The translations under genes were made by a program, and so were the position numbers. A stretch of DNA of 64,000 bases from Hippopus hippopus (Eukaryota; Mollusca; Bivalvia; Cardiida; Cardiidae). Position 1 is the stretch's first letter. Each line of letters opens with the position of its first letter. The stretch covers positions 15,574,914-15,638,913 of the forward strand of contig OX328104.1 of the NCBI GenBank assembly GCA_946811185.2. Direction: 5' to 3'. Positions 10,441 to 62,851 of this stretch are shown piece after piece. The notes under the pieces were generated by a model. The model was not told the DNA's origin. It saw only the letters and a list, made by a program, of their open reading frames with translations, and did not search any database.

Positions 10441-10650
10441 CCGGGTTTGAATTCACCAACCCTTCAAAGGAACATTCTTAGTCTTATTATCTAGAATTTT
10501 CTAAAATTGAAAATAGCACAACTTATGACTGGCTAAACCATTTGGTTTAAAATGGTTTAGCCAATCAGAAATTGTGTTACTTTCAAATTTAGAAAATATT
10601 AGAGAAAAGGACTAGAATGTTTCTAAGAATGGTTGGTGAATTCAGCCCCA
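10441..10650. mobile_element. Long-TIR fold-back MITE, copy 2
   Basis: Nearly symmetrical over its whole length: 'gaattcaccaacccttc' against 'gaatggttggtgaattc', and the centre taaaccatttggtttaaaat. Ends are ccgggtttgaattcacc and ggtgaattcagcccc. Confidence 0.75.
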
Positions 10651-10700
10651 GATAGTACAGAATATGGAGTCTGATATCTGAACTATAGTCCATTATTTTG

Positions 10701-11017
10701 TGATTGATTGCTTGATTGATTGTATGGTGTTTAATGCTGTTTTCAACATTATTTCAGTTATATCACGGTGGCTAGTGCACCTATCCATGCTTTCCTGAGT
10801 TTCTTTTACCAGTACTCCACACAATATTATTTCCAAGCCACTGGCTGACTTCCCACATAACTATCATCGAAACAATGATCAGGGATCAGAGAGAAATGAA
10901 TCCTGTGGCAGTGACTATCATCAATTCTCGGAAAGAAATTGGCCGAGCCAAGAATCAAACCCGTGACCCCCTGTTCTTGAGTCCTGTATGCTTCCGACTG
11001 TGCTACTGGGGCTCCCC
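10701..11017 (-). mobile_element. Family-1 SINE, full length, minus orientation
   Basis: Begins gattgattgcttgattgatt (reversed tail) and ends with the reversed head 'tgtgctactggggctcc'. The B-box region is 'aatcaaacccgtgacccc'. Confidence 0.75.
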
Positions 11018-11124
11018 ATATTTTTTGAGATACTCATATCAAGAAGGGCTTTAGTATTTCAACAATTTGGCTTTTTCTAGAGAATGAAAACATCAGTTTT
11101 ATATATTTAACTACCTAATAGATA

Positions 11125-11350
11125 TTAATCCTTTTCCACACAATCTTCGGTTTTAACAATACTGAGTAGGATAGCTTTTGAAAACATTTAGGAAAGGGAG
11201 AAAATGCTGATAACCAGCATTTTCTCCTTTTCCAACAATGATTTTTACCCTATCATTGAACTTAAGCTTGTTTTTACCAATTTTGAATTGCGTTGTCTAC
11301 AGATGTTTTGAAATTGCAAGTCTAAAACTTGTCGTGGGGGAAAGGGTTGA
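11125..11350 (+). mobile_element. PalMITE copy
   Basis: TTAAtccttttccacacaat ... gtgggggaaagggttga, hairpin around gctgataaccagc. Confidence 0.7.
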
Positions 11351-11463
11351 CATCATGACTTCAAAGCCTGCACAGTTTTAAAACTGAGAAGATTACAGGA
11401 GATACAAAGTGAATAAAGATTGAAAGCACTTGAAATATCTCCAAAAAAATCAATATAAGACAG

Positions 11464-11567
11464 TTTTGGGGGAAAATTTTGTGCCAAGAGTGGCAAAGAA
11501 TTTTGATAGTTTTCCTATGAAAGACAACTTTTATAAACATCAGCTCTGAAAAGTGCAATCACAATAT
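11464..11567 (+). repeat. Left copy of a 104-bp direct duplication flanking a MITE
   Basis: Matches 11792-11895 with four differences that I can count. Both copies run from 'ttttgggggaaaattttgtg' to 'gtgcaatcacaatat'. They bracket the MITE at 11570-11788. Confidence 0.85.
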
Positions 11568-11569
11568 CG

Positions 11570-11788
11570 CTTGCAACACGCAAAAAGGGGCATTCGGACA
11601 TTCGCGTAAAGTGTTGTCTCGGATCAGCCTGCGCAGTCCACGCAGGCTAATCCGAGATGGCACTTTATGACTACATTAAAATTTGTGCTACAGTAGACTT
11701 GCACAAAACAGAAAATTACATAATGGCTGATCCCAGACGACACTTTACGCAAATGTCTGAATGCCCCTTTTCGCGTGTTGCAGGCCAT
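11570..11788. mobile_element. 'Cttgcaacacgc' long-TIR MITE, copy 1
   Basis: Termini cttgcaacacgcaaaaaggg and its reverse cccttttcgcgtgttgcagg, continuing through 'gcgtaaagtgttgtctcgga' for about 60 bp per arm. A second copy is at 28548-28814. Confidence 0.78.
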
Positions 11789-11791
11789 ATG

Positions 11792-11895
11792 TTTTGGGGG
11801 AAAATTTTGTGCCAAGAGCGGCAAACAATTTTGAAAGTTTTTCTATGAAAGACAACTTTTATAAACATCAGCTCTGAAAAGTGCAATCACAATAT
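11792..11895 (+). repeat. Right copy of the 104-bp direct duplication
   Basis: See 11464-11567; 100 of 104 positions agree. Confidence 0.85.
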
Positions 11896-11958
11896 GATAT
11901 TTCCCTGCAGCTTGTTTTATCTTCACTTCTTGTAGCCCTTTACAAAACAATCCTGTGT

Positions 11959-12297
11959 TTAACGCTTTACCACACAATCCCGGGTTTTAACGACCCTGAG
12001 AAAAAAGCCTTTTGAAAACATTGTGGAAACAGGAGAAAATGCTGGTAACCAGCATTTTCTCCTTTTCCCACAATTTTTTCTACCCCATCAAAGAAAGAAA
12101 TCATCATTTAAGCTACTTTTATATGTCATCTGCAAATGCTTTAATTTTGGTTTAGTACAAAATTAAATATTGCTTAAATGATTTCTGTCTTTGGTAGTGT
12201 AGAATTTGGTTAGCAGCATTTTCTCCTTTTCACTCAATGTTTTCAAAATCATCTCTTTCAAGGTTGTTAAAAGTCGGGACTGTGTGGTAAAGGGTAA
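11959..12297 (+). mobile_element. Chimeric PalMITE (two copies fused)
   Basis: The left part has TTAAcgctttaccacacaat plus a full hairpin. At about 12170 it changes to the opposite-oriented right half ('gttagcagcattttctcc' to 'gtgtggtaaagggtaaa'). Confidence 0.65.
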
Positions 12298-12326
12298 AAC
12301 AATAATAATGAGAACTACTTTGTAAC

Positions 12327-12515
12327 AACCATGAGGAAAATTACTTTTATAGTATTAAGGGAACATAAGAAAATGCTTATAACCAGCATTATAACCTTAT
12401 GTCACAATGTTTTCCACCCTATCAAAGACAATTCCAACATCTGAGCCACATTTAATTTGCAATTTGCAAATGCTTTCATCTTTTACAAGTCTAGAATTTA
12501 TTTTTGAGAAAAAGA
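12327..12515 (+). mobile_element. PalMITE copy, strongly diverged
   Basis: 'gtaacaaccatgagg', a remodelled hairpin (cataagaaaatgcttataac / ccagcattataaccttatgt), 'tttgcaaatgctttcatctt' and 'gagaaaaagagataac' follow the family order. Confidence 0.5.
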
Positions 12516-12560
12516 GATAACTATTTCTACAGTTAGGAAACTTTAATTTATTGCTGTAGA

Positions 12561-12872
12561 GCTGAGCACCGGTAGCTCAGTCAGTAGCGTACAGGAATTG
12601 AGAACAGGGGGTTGCTAGTTCAATCCCCGACTCGGCCAATTTTTTTCGGACGATTGATGATAGTCATTGCCACAGAATTTATTCCTCTCTCACCGCTGAC
12701 CATTGTTTCGACCTTGGTTATGGGGGAAAGCAGCCAGTGGCTTCAAAAGAATATTGTGCAGAAAGCTGGTGAAAGAAAATCCAGTAAAGCATGGATAGGT
12801 ACACTGGCCGCTGTGATCTAACTGAATTAAAGTCGAAAATGGCGTCAAACACCATACAATCAATCAATCAAT
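12561..12872 (+). mobile_element. Family-1 SINE, full length, with target-site duplication
   Basis: gctgagcaccggtagctcag (A box), gttcaatccccgactcgg (B box), tail acaatcaatcaatcaat. Flanks ttgctgtaga (12551-12560) and ttgctgtaca (12873-12882) duplicate the target. Confidence 0.8.
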
Positions 12873-12882
12873 ATTGCTGTAC

Positions 12883-13264
12883 AGGCTAGACCTACCCAAA
12901 ATCATAAGTAAGCACAACAACAAAAATTTCAAGGAAAGAAAATAATTTTTACAGATAAAAAAAAGAGATACTGTTAGACGCTTGCTTTGCTCCTTCTCCC
13001 CAAAATTCTTTTCCAAAGCTCTAGGGGCATGAAAAGTTATATCTCAATAGTAACCGATCGATCCTTATACCTTTGAGGATATCTTTAGCTGATTTTGCAG
13101 ACAAGGTTTATCAAGATAAGAACGCATCAAATATGCAGCCTGATCATGGATCTCACTATTTTGGAAAATCTTTTAGTCCATGGTTGTAGTGAAACTGCAT
13201 TTTTTGTACTTTTCTCAACAGACTTAAAAATGAATATTTCCATTATTTTTAGCACTCTATAAAG
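12883..13264. other. Intergenic, nothing recognised
   Basis: No gene, RNA or repeat family identified. Confidence 0.45.
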
Positions 13265-13466
13265 TTAACTCTATACAAGACGACAAAAGTTTATACCAAA
13301 ACCTTTCCATGTTGAATCCATTTACAAGCAACAAATTAGATGTGATTCAAATGATGGGATAAGTTTTTGAACAGTTAAAACAAGAATTTGGGAAATGGAG
13401 AAAATTTCTTCAAAGTCCTTCTTCCTCAGAGTCGTTAGAACTCGGCATATTTTGGTAAAGGGCTAA
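13265..13466 (-). mobile_element. PalMITE copy lacking its palindrome
   Basis: TTAActctatacaagacgac ... tttggtaaagggctaa with 'gggaaatggagaaaatttct' running straight into 'tcaaagtccttcttcctcag': the right arm and loop are deleted. Confidence 0.65.
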
Positions 13467-13790
13467 CTCCCTGAGTTCATGAAAGAAATTTACAAAAGAC
13501 AACTGTGGCATCATCCTCGATTATTACAGATAATCAACGTAAGTTCAACACAGTAATACATGGGATCACATTGTGACAAAGAGAAAAATCATTCATTACC
13601 TACAACTTCTCTTCTTCCCACAATATTTTCATAAAAGTAGTCTGCCACAAGATAATTATAAAAAAGTTATCTGTTGGTGAAAAGGAGTAAGAAATTGCCC
13701 TGACATAATTATCTACACAAGATACAAGAACACTGCACCTGTGAAATTGGGTAATTTCAGTAAATTCATACTTCAGTAATCTTTTAACAG

Positions 13791-14022
13791 TTGAACTCCT
13801 TAGCCCAAACATCAAAATTTTGGAGTGGACAAAATTCAAACCATTTGCAGACAACAAATTCAACCTTGCTTAAGTGGTGATTCCCGTGTTTGATAGGGTA
13901 GAAAACATTGTGGGAAAAGGAGAAAATGCTGGTTACCAGCATTTTCTCCTTTTCCCACAATGTTTTCAAAAGCTTTCTTTTTCAAGGTCATTGAAGGTCG
14001 GGGTAGTGTGGGAAAGGGTTAA
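13791..14022 (-). mobile_element. PalMITE reference copy with perfect 67-bp palindrome
   Basis: From 13901 to 13967 the sequence is a perfect inverted repeat, 33 bp per arm around one unpaired base. The arm starts gaaaacattgtgggaaaagg and ends gaaaatgctggt. Flanks carry the family's other landmarks: 'ttgcagacaacaaattc' on one side and the 'aaggtcattgaaggtcgggg' block on the other. Tips across the family are TTAAcYctttacca and tggtaaagRgttaa. TTAA targets with CC-type tips suggest mobilisation by a piggyBac-like transposase (inference). No copy encodes protein. Confidence 0.8.
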
Positions 14023-14131
14023 TAAACGACAAAGTTCTAGACATGTCCAAATCCAAAGCAAGTGCAAACAACAGATTAGATGAGGCTCAAGTAGTGAATA
14101 CTGTCTGTGAAAGGGTAGAAAACTGGAGAAA
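14019..14131 (-). mobile_element. PalMITE left half, split by a Helitron-like insertion
   Basis: Shares the TTAA at 14019-14022 with the previous copy, reaches 'aactggagaaaa' in the left hairpin arm and continues at 16045. Confidence 0.7.
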
Positions 14132-16044
14132 AAGAGGACCATTGGCCCTAAAGCGCTCACCTGAGTAAAGCCATCTAAGATTGACAAAGCTGAAGAGTTC
14201 CTGGTTGTAATGATGTAAAACATTGGTATAAGTGACCCACTTTTAGACTGACTTGATCTATTTTTTTAAATTTGTCAGAGATATCATCAAGACAAACATT
14301 CAACACAGAGTTTCATGAATATCAGGCTGAAATGTAGCCACAAGACTGTACACAAGGTTTTACTAAGATTTAGCCTAGTGACCTACTTTTTGACCTGTTG
14401 TGACCCAATTTCAATGCCTCTACTAGTGCAAACATGTTTTTTCTAAGATTTGGCCCATTGACCTACTCTTTGACAAGACATGACCTAACTTCATACTTGT
14501 CAGATATATCATCAAGACAAACATTCTGACCAAATTTTTTGAGTATCAGACTGACAATACGGCCTCTAGAGTGCACCCAAAGATTTTCTAAAATTTGGCC
14601 CAGTAATTGGTTTTTGACCTGGTGTGACCTAATTTTAAACTAGTGCGAGATATAATCAGAACAAACATTCTGACACTGTTTCATAAGTGCTGGGCAAAAA
14701 CTCTAGAGTGCACACAAGTTTTTTCTAAGATTTGCCCTGGTGACCTACTTTTTGACATGATGTAACCCAATTTTGAACAGATGAATAGATGAATAGCGTT
14801 TTAAGGCCCGTCGACAACTTAGGTCATATTGGGCGCACTTATTTAGTAAACAATAATGCGAGGTGAAAATAACATACATGTGCAACAACATAAGACAAAC
14901 ATGATAAATGAGGAATGGACGAAACACAAAATGATGCCCCTTTTGTCGCCTTTTACGACATGCATGCTGTCACTTTTGTTCCGCCAGATGAAATGGCAGA
15001 TGTGACGATCGCGGAACTGCAGTGGTTTATTCTTATACCCCCGATTAAACCACACGGGGTCCCACAGGCCAATTGATTCCCATTCCAAACCCTATTTACA
15101 TCGAGAAAAAAATACAGGATTTGGAATAAGAACTACCCAGCCTGCTGCAATCCTACGAATTACGAGGAAAGCAGCCGTTTGTCTCTAATTTTAGTCGCCT
15201 TCTACGACATGCCATAGAGAAAGGCCGAGGTCCTATTCTACAAATTAAAAAAAACCCGGGACCCCACGGGGACCCAATTTTGAACTTATCAGAGATATTA
15301 TCAAGACAAACATTCTGACCAAGTTAAATGAGTATTGGACTGAAAATGTGGCCTTTCAAGTGCACACAAGGATTTTCTAAGGTTTGTCCTGGTGACCTAC
15401 TTTTTTACCAAACATGACTCAATTTCAAACTTGTTCAGATATTATCAAGACAAACATTCTGACCAAGTTTCATGAATACTGGATTGAAATGTAGCCTCTT
15501 GAGTGCACACAAAATTTTTCTAAGTTTTTGCCCTGGTGACCTACTTTTTGACCTGACGTGAACCAATTTTGACCTTGTCTGAGATATTATCAAGACAAAC
15601 ATTCTGACCAAGTTAAATGAGAACTGAACTGAAAATATGGCCTTTAGAGTGCACACAAGGTTTATCTAAGATTTGTCCTGGTGACATACATTTTAACCGA
15701 ACATGATCCAATTTTAGACTTGTTCCAGATATTATCAAGACAAACATTCTGACCAAGTTAAATGAGTATTGGACTGAAAATGCGGCTTTAGAGTACACAC
15801 AAAGTTTATCTAAGAATTGGCCCAGTGACCTACTTTTTGACCAGACATCACCCAATTTCAAAATTGTCCGAGATATTATCAAGACAAACATTCTGACCAA
15901 GTTTCATGAGTATAGGGCTGAAAATGTGGCCTCTAGACTGCACACAAGGTAATTGTTGACGCCCAGATGACAGACAAAGCATGACGGACGACAGACAGCT
16001 CTATCACAAAAGCTCACCTTGAGAACTTTGTGCTCAGGCAAGCT
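14132..16044 (+). mobile_element. Helitron/HINE-like element with 144-bp tandem repeats
   Basis: Starts aagaggaccattggccctaa then gcgctcacctgag, and ends gagaactttgtgctcaggca then agct. Terminal parts share inverted gctcacctgag / ctcaggcaagc. Between them are about nine degenerate units ('gacaaacattctgaccaagt', 'gtgacctactttttgacc', 'ctagagtgcacacaaggttt'), then a gatgacagac microsatellite. Subterminal inverted repeats, tandem core and microsatellite are the layout of Helentron-associated elements (HINEs). It is interrupted by a retroposon at 14779-15271. Confidence 0.65.
14779..15271 (-). mobile_element. Retroposon with 14-bp target-site duplication inside the Helitron-like array
   Basis: Exact duplicates acccaattttgaac lie at 14765-14778 and 15272-15285. 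Read on the minus strand the insert starts CCCCGTGGGGTCCCGGG and ends in GACCTAAGTTGTCGACGGGC, a TTAAAACGC motif and ATTCATCTATTCATCT, a simple-repeat tail. The motif gtcgcctt(t/c)tacgacatgc occurs twice (14945-14963 and 15194-15212). This is a LINE-mobilised insertion. I see no reverse transcriptase and no clear tRNA head. Confidence 0.7.
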
Positions 16045-16128
16045 AAAAATGCTGGTATCCAGCATTTTTCTCCTCTTTCAGAAGCCTTCTTCCTCATTAA
16101 AACTCATGATTGATTGGTAAAGGGTTAA
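16045..16128 (-). mobile_element. PalMITE right half (continues 14019-14131)
   Basis: Starts with 'aatgctggtatccagcattt' and ends attggtaaagggTTAA. Confidence 0.7.
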
Positions 16129-16407
16129 ATGTCTGTTTGGTACAAGCATTTGAATAATTCTTTATCAGATGACAAATTCTAGCATTATCTAATTTGAAAG
16201 CATCTTGCAGAAGACAATGCAGTGAGGCGAGAATGTTGGAATTAGTCTGTAAAAGGGCTGAATGAAGTTAAACATTTCTGTTCTACTGCTTAACCCTGTA
16301 CCAGATGTACAGTGGGTAAAGGAGAAAATGCCTCTGTTGTCTCTGTAACATTGTAAAACATATACATTAAGTACAAGGTAAAGTACATTAACAGTATCAG
16401 GAGAAAT
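16129..16407 (-). other. Probable 3' flank/UTR of the DAPK gene, with PalMITE remnants
   Basis: Immediately downstream of the stop codon. 16155-16262 resembles a PalMITE left part ('ttctttatcagatgac', 'tgaaagcatcttgcagaaga'). No AATAAA or ATTAAA signal was seen on the minus strand here. Confidence 0.4.
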
Positions 16408-59009
<42,602 letters not shown>

Positions 59010-59416
59010 CTGAAAATATAGAAAAGGCAAATTTTTCCCTACGAATTACTGAAAGATACCCTAAAACTTTGTGATCTTATAAAAAATCTTCACTTTTTAG
59101 CATACAACCCCGAGCTTACAGCCCTTGATAAAGAAGGCTTTTGTAAACATGGTAAAACCAACATTGAACTGTTTGCCTGTAAGGCTTCCGATTTGGTTGA
59201 GTTTGAAGTTATGCCATTTTGTAGATGGTTGAGTCTGCATAAGTAGCTTTTGTACAGTGTTGATCAAGATTAGAAATCAACTCCGTGGTGTATTCATCCC
59301 AATCCTGGTCTATTACTACTGTCCACTACTGGATTCTAAACTATGATATCTTTACTTGCTACTGATTTGTAAAAAACTTATCCAACTTCGGGCAAAACCT
59401 TGACAACAGGATAAAG
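59010..59416. other. Upstream intron of the DAPK gene, nothing recognised
   Basis: PalMITE-like scraps at 59098-59150 and 59190-59215; no exon encoding the kinase N-terminus is visible. Confidence 0.4.
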
Positions 59417-59644
59417 TTACCCTTTACCGAACGACAAAATTTTCGCCTTGTCCAAACTGAAAGCATTTGCAGATGACAATTTTAATGTAGCTCAAATGGT
59501 GCAATATTTCCTTGATAGGGTAGAAAACAATGTGGGAAAAGGAGAAAATGCTGGTAACCAGCATTTTCTCCTTTTCCAACAATGTTTTTAAAAGGCTTCT
59601 TTTCCAGGGTCATTGAAAGTAAGCATTGTGCGGTAAAGGGATAA
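59417..59644 (-). mobile_element. PalMITE copy
   Basis: taccctttaccgaacgacaa ... gtgcggtaaagggataa; hairpin around gctggtaaccagc. Confidence 0.75.
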
Positions 59645-59891
59645 CTGGCTGTGACTATGCGACTAACGTTGAAAGTCAAAATTAAATTTTCTTGAAATAT
59701 TTGTAACAATTTTATTCTAGCTGAAGACTCTGAAAACACCCCAGTAAATAATTCTAAAAAATTGTTTCAGACTTGATAATCAATGCATGTAAACCCAATG
59801 TGACAGAAGGAGAAACTAACAGTGTGTGTAACAATCAAAGCATCCCTTGTTGCCTTACAATTTTCATCAGTGGTCTTTTTTGAGAAAATAT

Positions 59892-60121
59892 TTAACTCCT
59901 TACCAAACAATAAAATTTCAAACCTGTCCAAACTGAAAATATTTGAAAAGAACAAAGTGAAATATGACTCAAAGACTGAGATGTCTCTTTGAAAGTGTAG
60001 AAAACATCATGGGAGAAGGAGAAAATGCTGGTTACCAGCATTTTCTCCTTTTCCCATAATGTTTTCAAAAGCCTTCTTCCACAGGGTCATTAAAAGTTCA
60101 GATTGTTTGGTACAGGATTAA
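59892..60121 (-). mobile_element. PalMITE copy
   Basis: TTAActccttaccaaacaat ... gtttggtacaggatTAA; hairpin arms 'catgggagaaggagaaaatg' / 'cattttctccttttcccata'. Confidence 0.75.
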
Positions 60122-60618
60122 TAGGATTTACATTGCTAGAACTATTTTTGTGACTTAAGTAATCAAATTTTTAACTGCACAACAATAGACAACCCAGTAA
60201 CAATTAGCTGCTATTGTTTTTAAATGGCTGAACCTTGAATGGTTTCCACTTGATACCAGTATCCTTTGTTAGTGAATCCCTCTGAAATTGTAGAAGTCAA
60301 AGTTGCTTTAAATCAATGTGGAAAATGGCACTTGAACCATTATGTGCCAGTCAAAAAACAATGTAGCCAAACAATTTTTCTGTTTTCCCTTTCTATTTTT
60401 ACCAAGACATTAATCACCTGACAAGTTTAAACTTGACACTAATATATTAACTGCTCTAAAATTACAAAATTGGGTGGAGTTTTCAGAACTGTTTCCCCCA
60501 TAACTAGCCAACGCTTGCCCAAAATAAAATCAACACAATTGCAGAACTAGCAGATTTATCTTGAAAGAAAGGTACAAAACAGCTAAAACAAACCCACAGT
60601 ATAAATCAAATATCTGAC
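60122..60618. other. Upstream/intronic, nothing recognised
   Basis: No exon or repeat family identified. Confidence 0.4.
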
Positions 60619-60622
60619 TTAA

Positions 60623-61412
60623 AGCCCCTGTAAAGTCCAAAAATAGGTAATTTTCACCATTTATAACTCGAAAATATATCGGATAACCCATCACAACACA
60701 CATATATAAGATCGGAGAAAACTCGAACGTGTCAGTTACTGCATTGGTTGCCGTGAAATATGGATGCGAAAATGCATGGAGAAGCCTGTCAGTTTCAGGG
60801 ACGCCACTGATCGAGACAACCTTCATTATTGTTCGTGTATATTCGAACTAGGCCTTCGAGAACGTCACATGATACCATTGCATCTCACTAGTGCTACACA
60901 AAACTACTGTTTACACTTCCAATAGTATGTCATCGGAGAGTAAGATTGCTCATTCTGAACCTGTTTTCTTATTTAGATGTAATAAACTCTTCCTGTATTG
61001 ATGATAAATGAATAAGCGATTATCAGCCTGTGTCGTCATTTTGTTTACAATGTCGATAAACTTACGTTTTTCAAGCCTAGAATGGGGACAAAAAGATCAA
61101 GTGAATGAAGGGTTTGTTTCAACACCTTGAACGTTCACGTGGTGTTTACATCACTATCACGTCACTGTGGAGATTTACGACGAAAAATTGGCTAATCGTC
61201 AGCGATCATCGATGTAAACAAACAGATAATGCGGCATGGTAGGAACTGTTCTAGTTTCAAAATTCTTTTTTCTGCCATTGACTGGAACTTTTACAAACTG
61301 CACCTTTACATATCATGCAAGTCATAATAATCTCCATATTTTTACATGGTAAAAATGAAATTTACTTTTACTTTATAAACAGGCCTTTTTACATTTGGAC
61401 TTTACTGAGACT
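60623..61412. mobile_element. 790-bp TTAA-flanked TIR element (piggyBac-like, non-autonomous)
   Basis: TTAA at 60619-60622 and 61413-61416. Terminal inverted repeats agccctgtaaagtcc-like: left agcccctgtaaagtccaaaa, right (reversed) agtctcagtaaagtccaaat. TTAA duplication is characteristic of piggyBac-type transposition. A minus-strand open frame (60530-60826, starting MKVVSISGVPETDRLLHAFS) runs across its left end and is not recognisable as transposase. Confidence 0.65.
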
Positions 61413-61669
61413 TTAAATAGATCAACATTTTTCAAGAGCTCTATGAGCTGTGAATTTCACACCCTTCACATTGAACACTTATTATGTAGACCCAAAAATT
61501 GAAATGGGCACAGATGCTCTGGGTTCTTTTTTTGACCTTGACAAAAAGAAGGAGCAAAACATTGAGTGTGCATCATAAATTAGTCTTCAAAGTCTGCACT
61601 TTCATGTTTTGATATTTATTTTCCATATAAGCACTGGATGATGCCGAAGCGAATTTGTATTAACACTGA

Positions 61670-61790
61670 TCCCTTTACCAAATGATCCTATATTTCTGTG
61701 ACTATGAAGGGGGTTTAAGAAAACATTGTGAGAAAAGGAGAGACTGCTGGTAACCAGCGTTTTCTCCTTTCCCCAAAATCTTTTCTATTA
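61670..61790 (+). mobile_element. PalMITE left part
   Basis: 'atccctttaccaaatgatcc', hairpin around gctggtaaccagc, then lost after 'ttttctatta'. Confidence 0.62.
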
Positions 61791-61824
61791 ATAATAATTT
61801 ATCTCAAAGAAAGAAATTATTTTT

Positions 61825-62005
61825 TTAACTCTTTACCAAACAACAAAATTTTAGACATGTCCAAATTGAAAGCATTTGCAGATAACAAATTAAAGGTAGC
61901 TCAAATGACGAAAGTCCTTGATAGGATAGAAAACACTGTTTTCAAAATCCTTCTTCCCCAGGGTTGTTAAATGTTGTTAAATGTGATTGTTTGGTAAGGG
62001 GTTAA
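61825..62005 (-). mobile_element. PalMITE deletion derivative (palindrome absent)
   Basis: TTAActctttaccaaacaac ... gtttggtaaggggTTAA. 'ggatagaaaacactgttttc' shows the two outer arms joined, so the hairpin was removed precisely. Confidence 0.72.
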
Positions 62006-62622
62006 GCTACATTTAATCTGGCGTCTGCAAAATGCTTTTTAGTTGTTTGAGTGTAAAAAGTAAATTGGTACAGAGTCAAGTGAATAGTCACATAGCACAA
62101 TGACAAAATGGAGAATATTGTATATAAAATCAAAGGGCTGAAACCAACTTACATAATTTTATTTTTCTTTTCATGTACATTTCGTAATGACTCGACCCTG
62201 TTACACCTTTCTGCAAATAGCAGAAGTAGCAGACAAAGAAGTTCTTGGGGGAAAAAACGAATAAAACATCTTCCATTTTCAAGAGCTAGATAAGACTTCC
62301 TATAAATATTTGTATGATATCATCAGAGATACAGAAACCCTTCAGATACCGTAATATACTACTCAAAATTTGCTAGGGGTTACCATGTTTCCCACAATCC
62401 CATTTTATTTCAGAAAATCTGTTTCAATATAAAGAACTAGTGCATATATTTTAAGTGTGCTATATTTTGGATACTTGAACAATTCATTTTGACTATGATT
62501 AAATCGACTGCTATGGAAACACATGTTTTTCTAATGCGAAACTGAATTGTAAATTTTTTTGAAATATCAAAATGATCCCTAGTGAGCAGTATACAAGTAT
62601 TTTATTAAATCCTTCACTCTGA
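62006..62622. other. Upstream/intronic, nothing recognised
   Basis: A PalMITE right-end scrap at 62006-62080; no exon identified. Confidence 0.4.
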
Positions 62623-62851
62623 TTAACCCTTTACCTCACAATCATGACTTTTAACAACCCTGAGTAAGAAACCTTTTGAAAACACCGTGTGAAAAGGAGA
62701 AAATGCAGGTAACCAGCATTATCTGCTTTTCCCAAAATGTTTTCTACTCTTTCACAACCAAATATTATAATGCCAGCAACATTTATTTTGTCGTCTGCAG
62801 ATGCTTTCAACTTGATCTAGTCCGAAATCGTGTTGTTTGGGAAAGAGTTAA
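62623..62851 (+). mobile_element. PalMITE copy
   Basis: TTAAccctttacctcacaat ... gtttgggaaagagTTAA; left arm gtgtgaaaaggagaaaatgc. Confidence 0.75.

Noticed and set aside
60530..60826. 98-codon minus-strand frame as a host gene
   Set aside because: It begins inside a TTAA-flanked mobile element and crosses its border; no conserved domain recognised.
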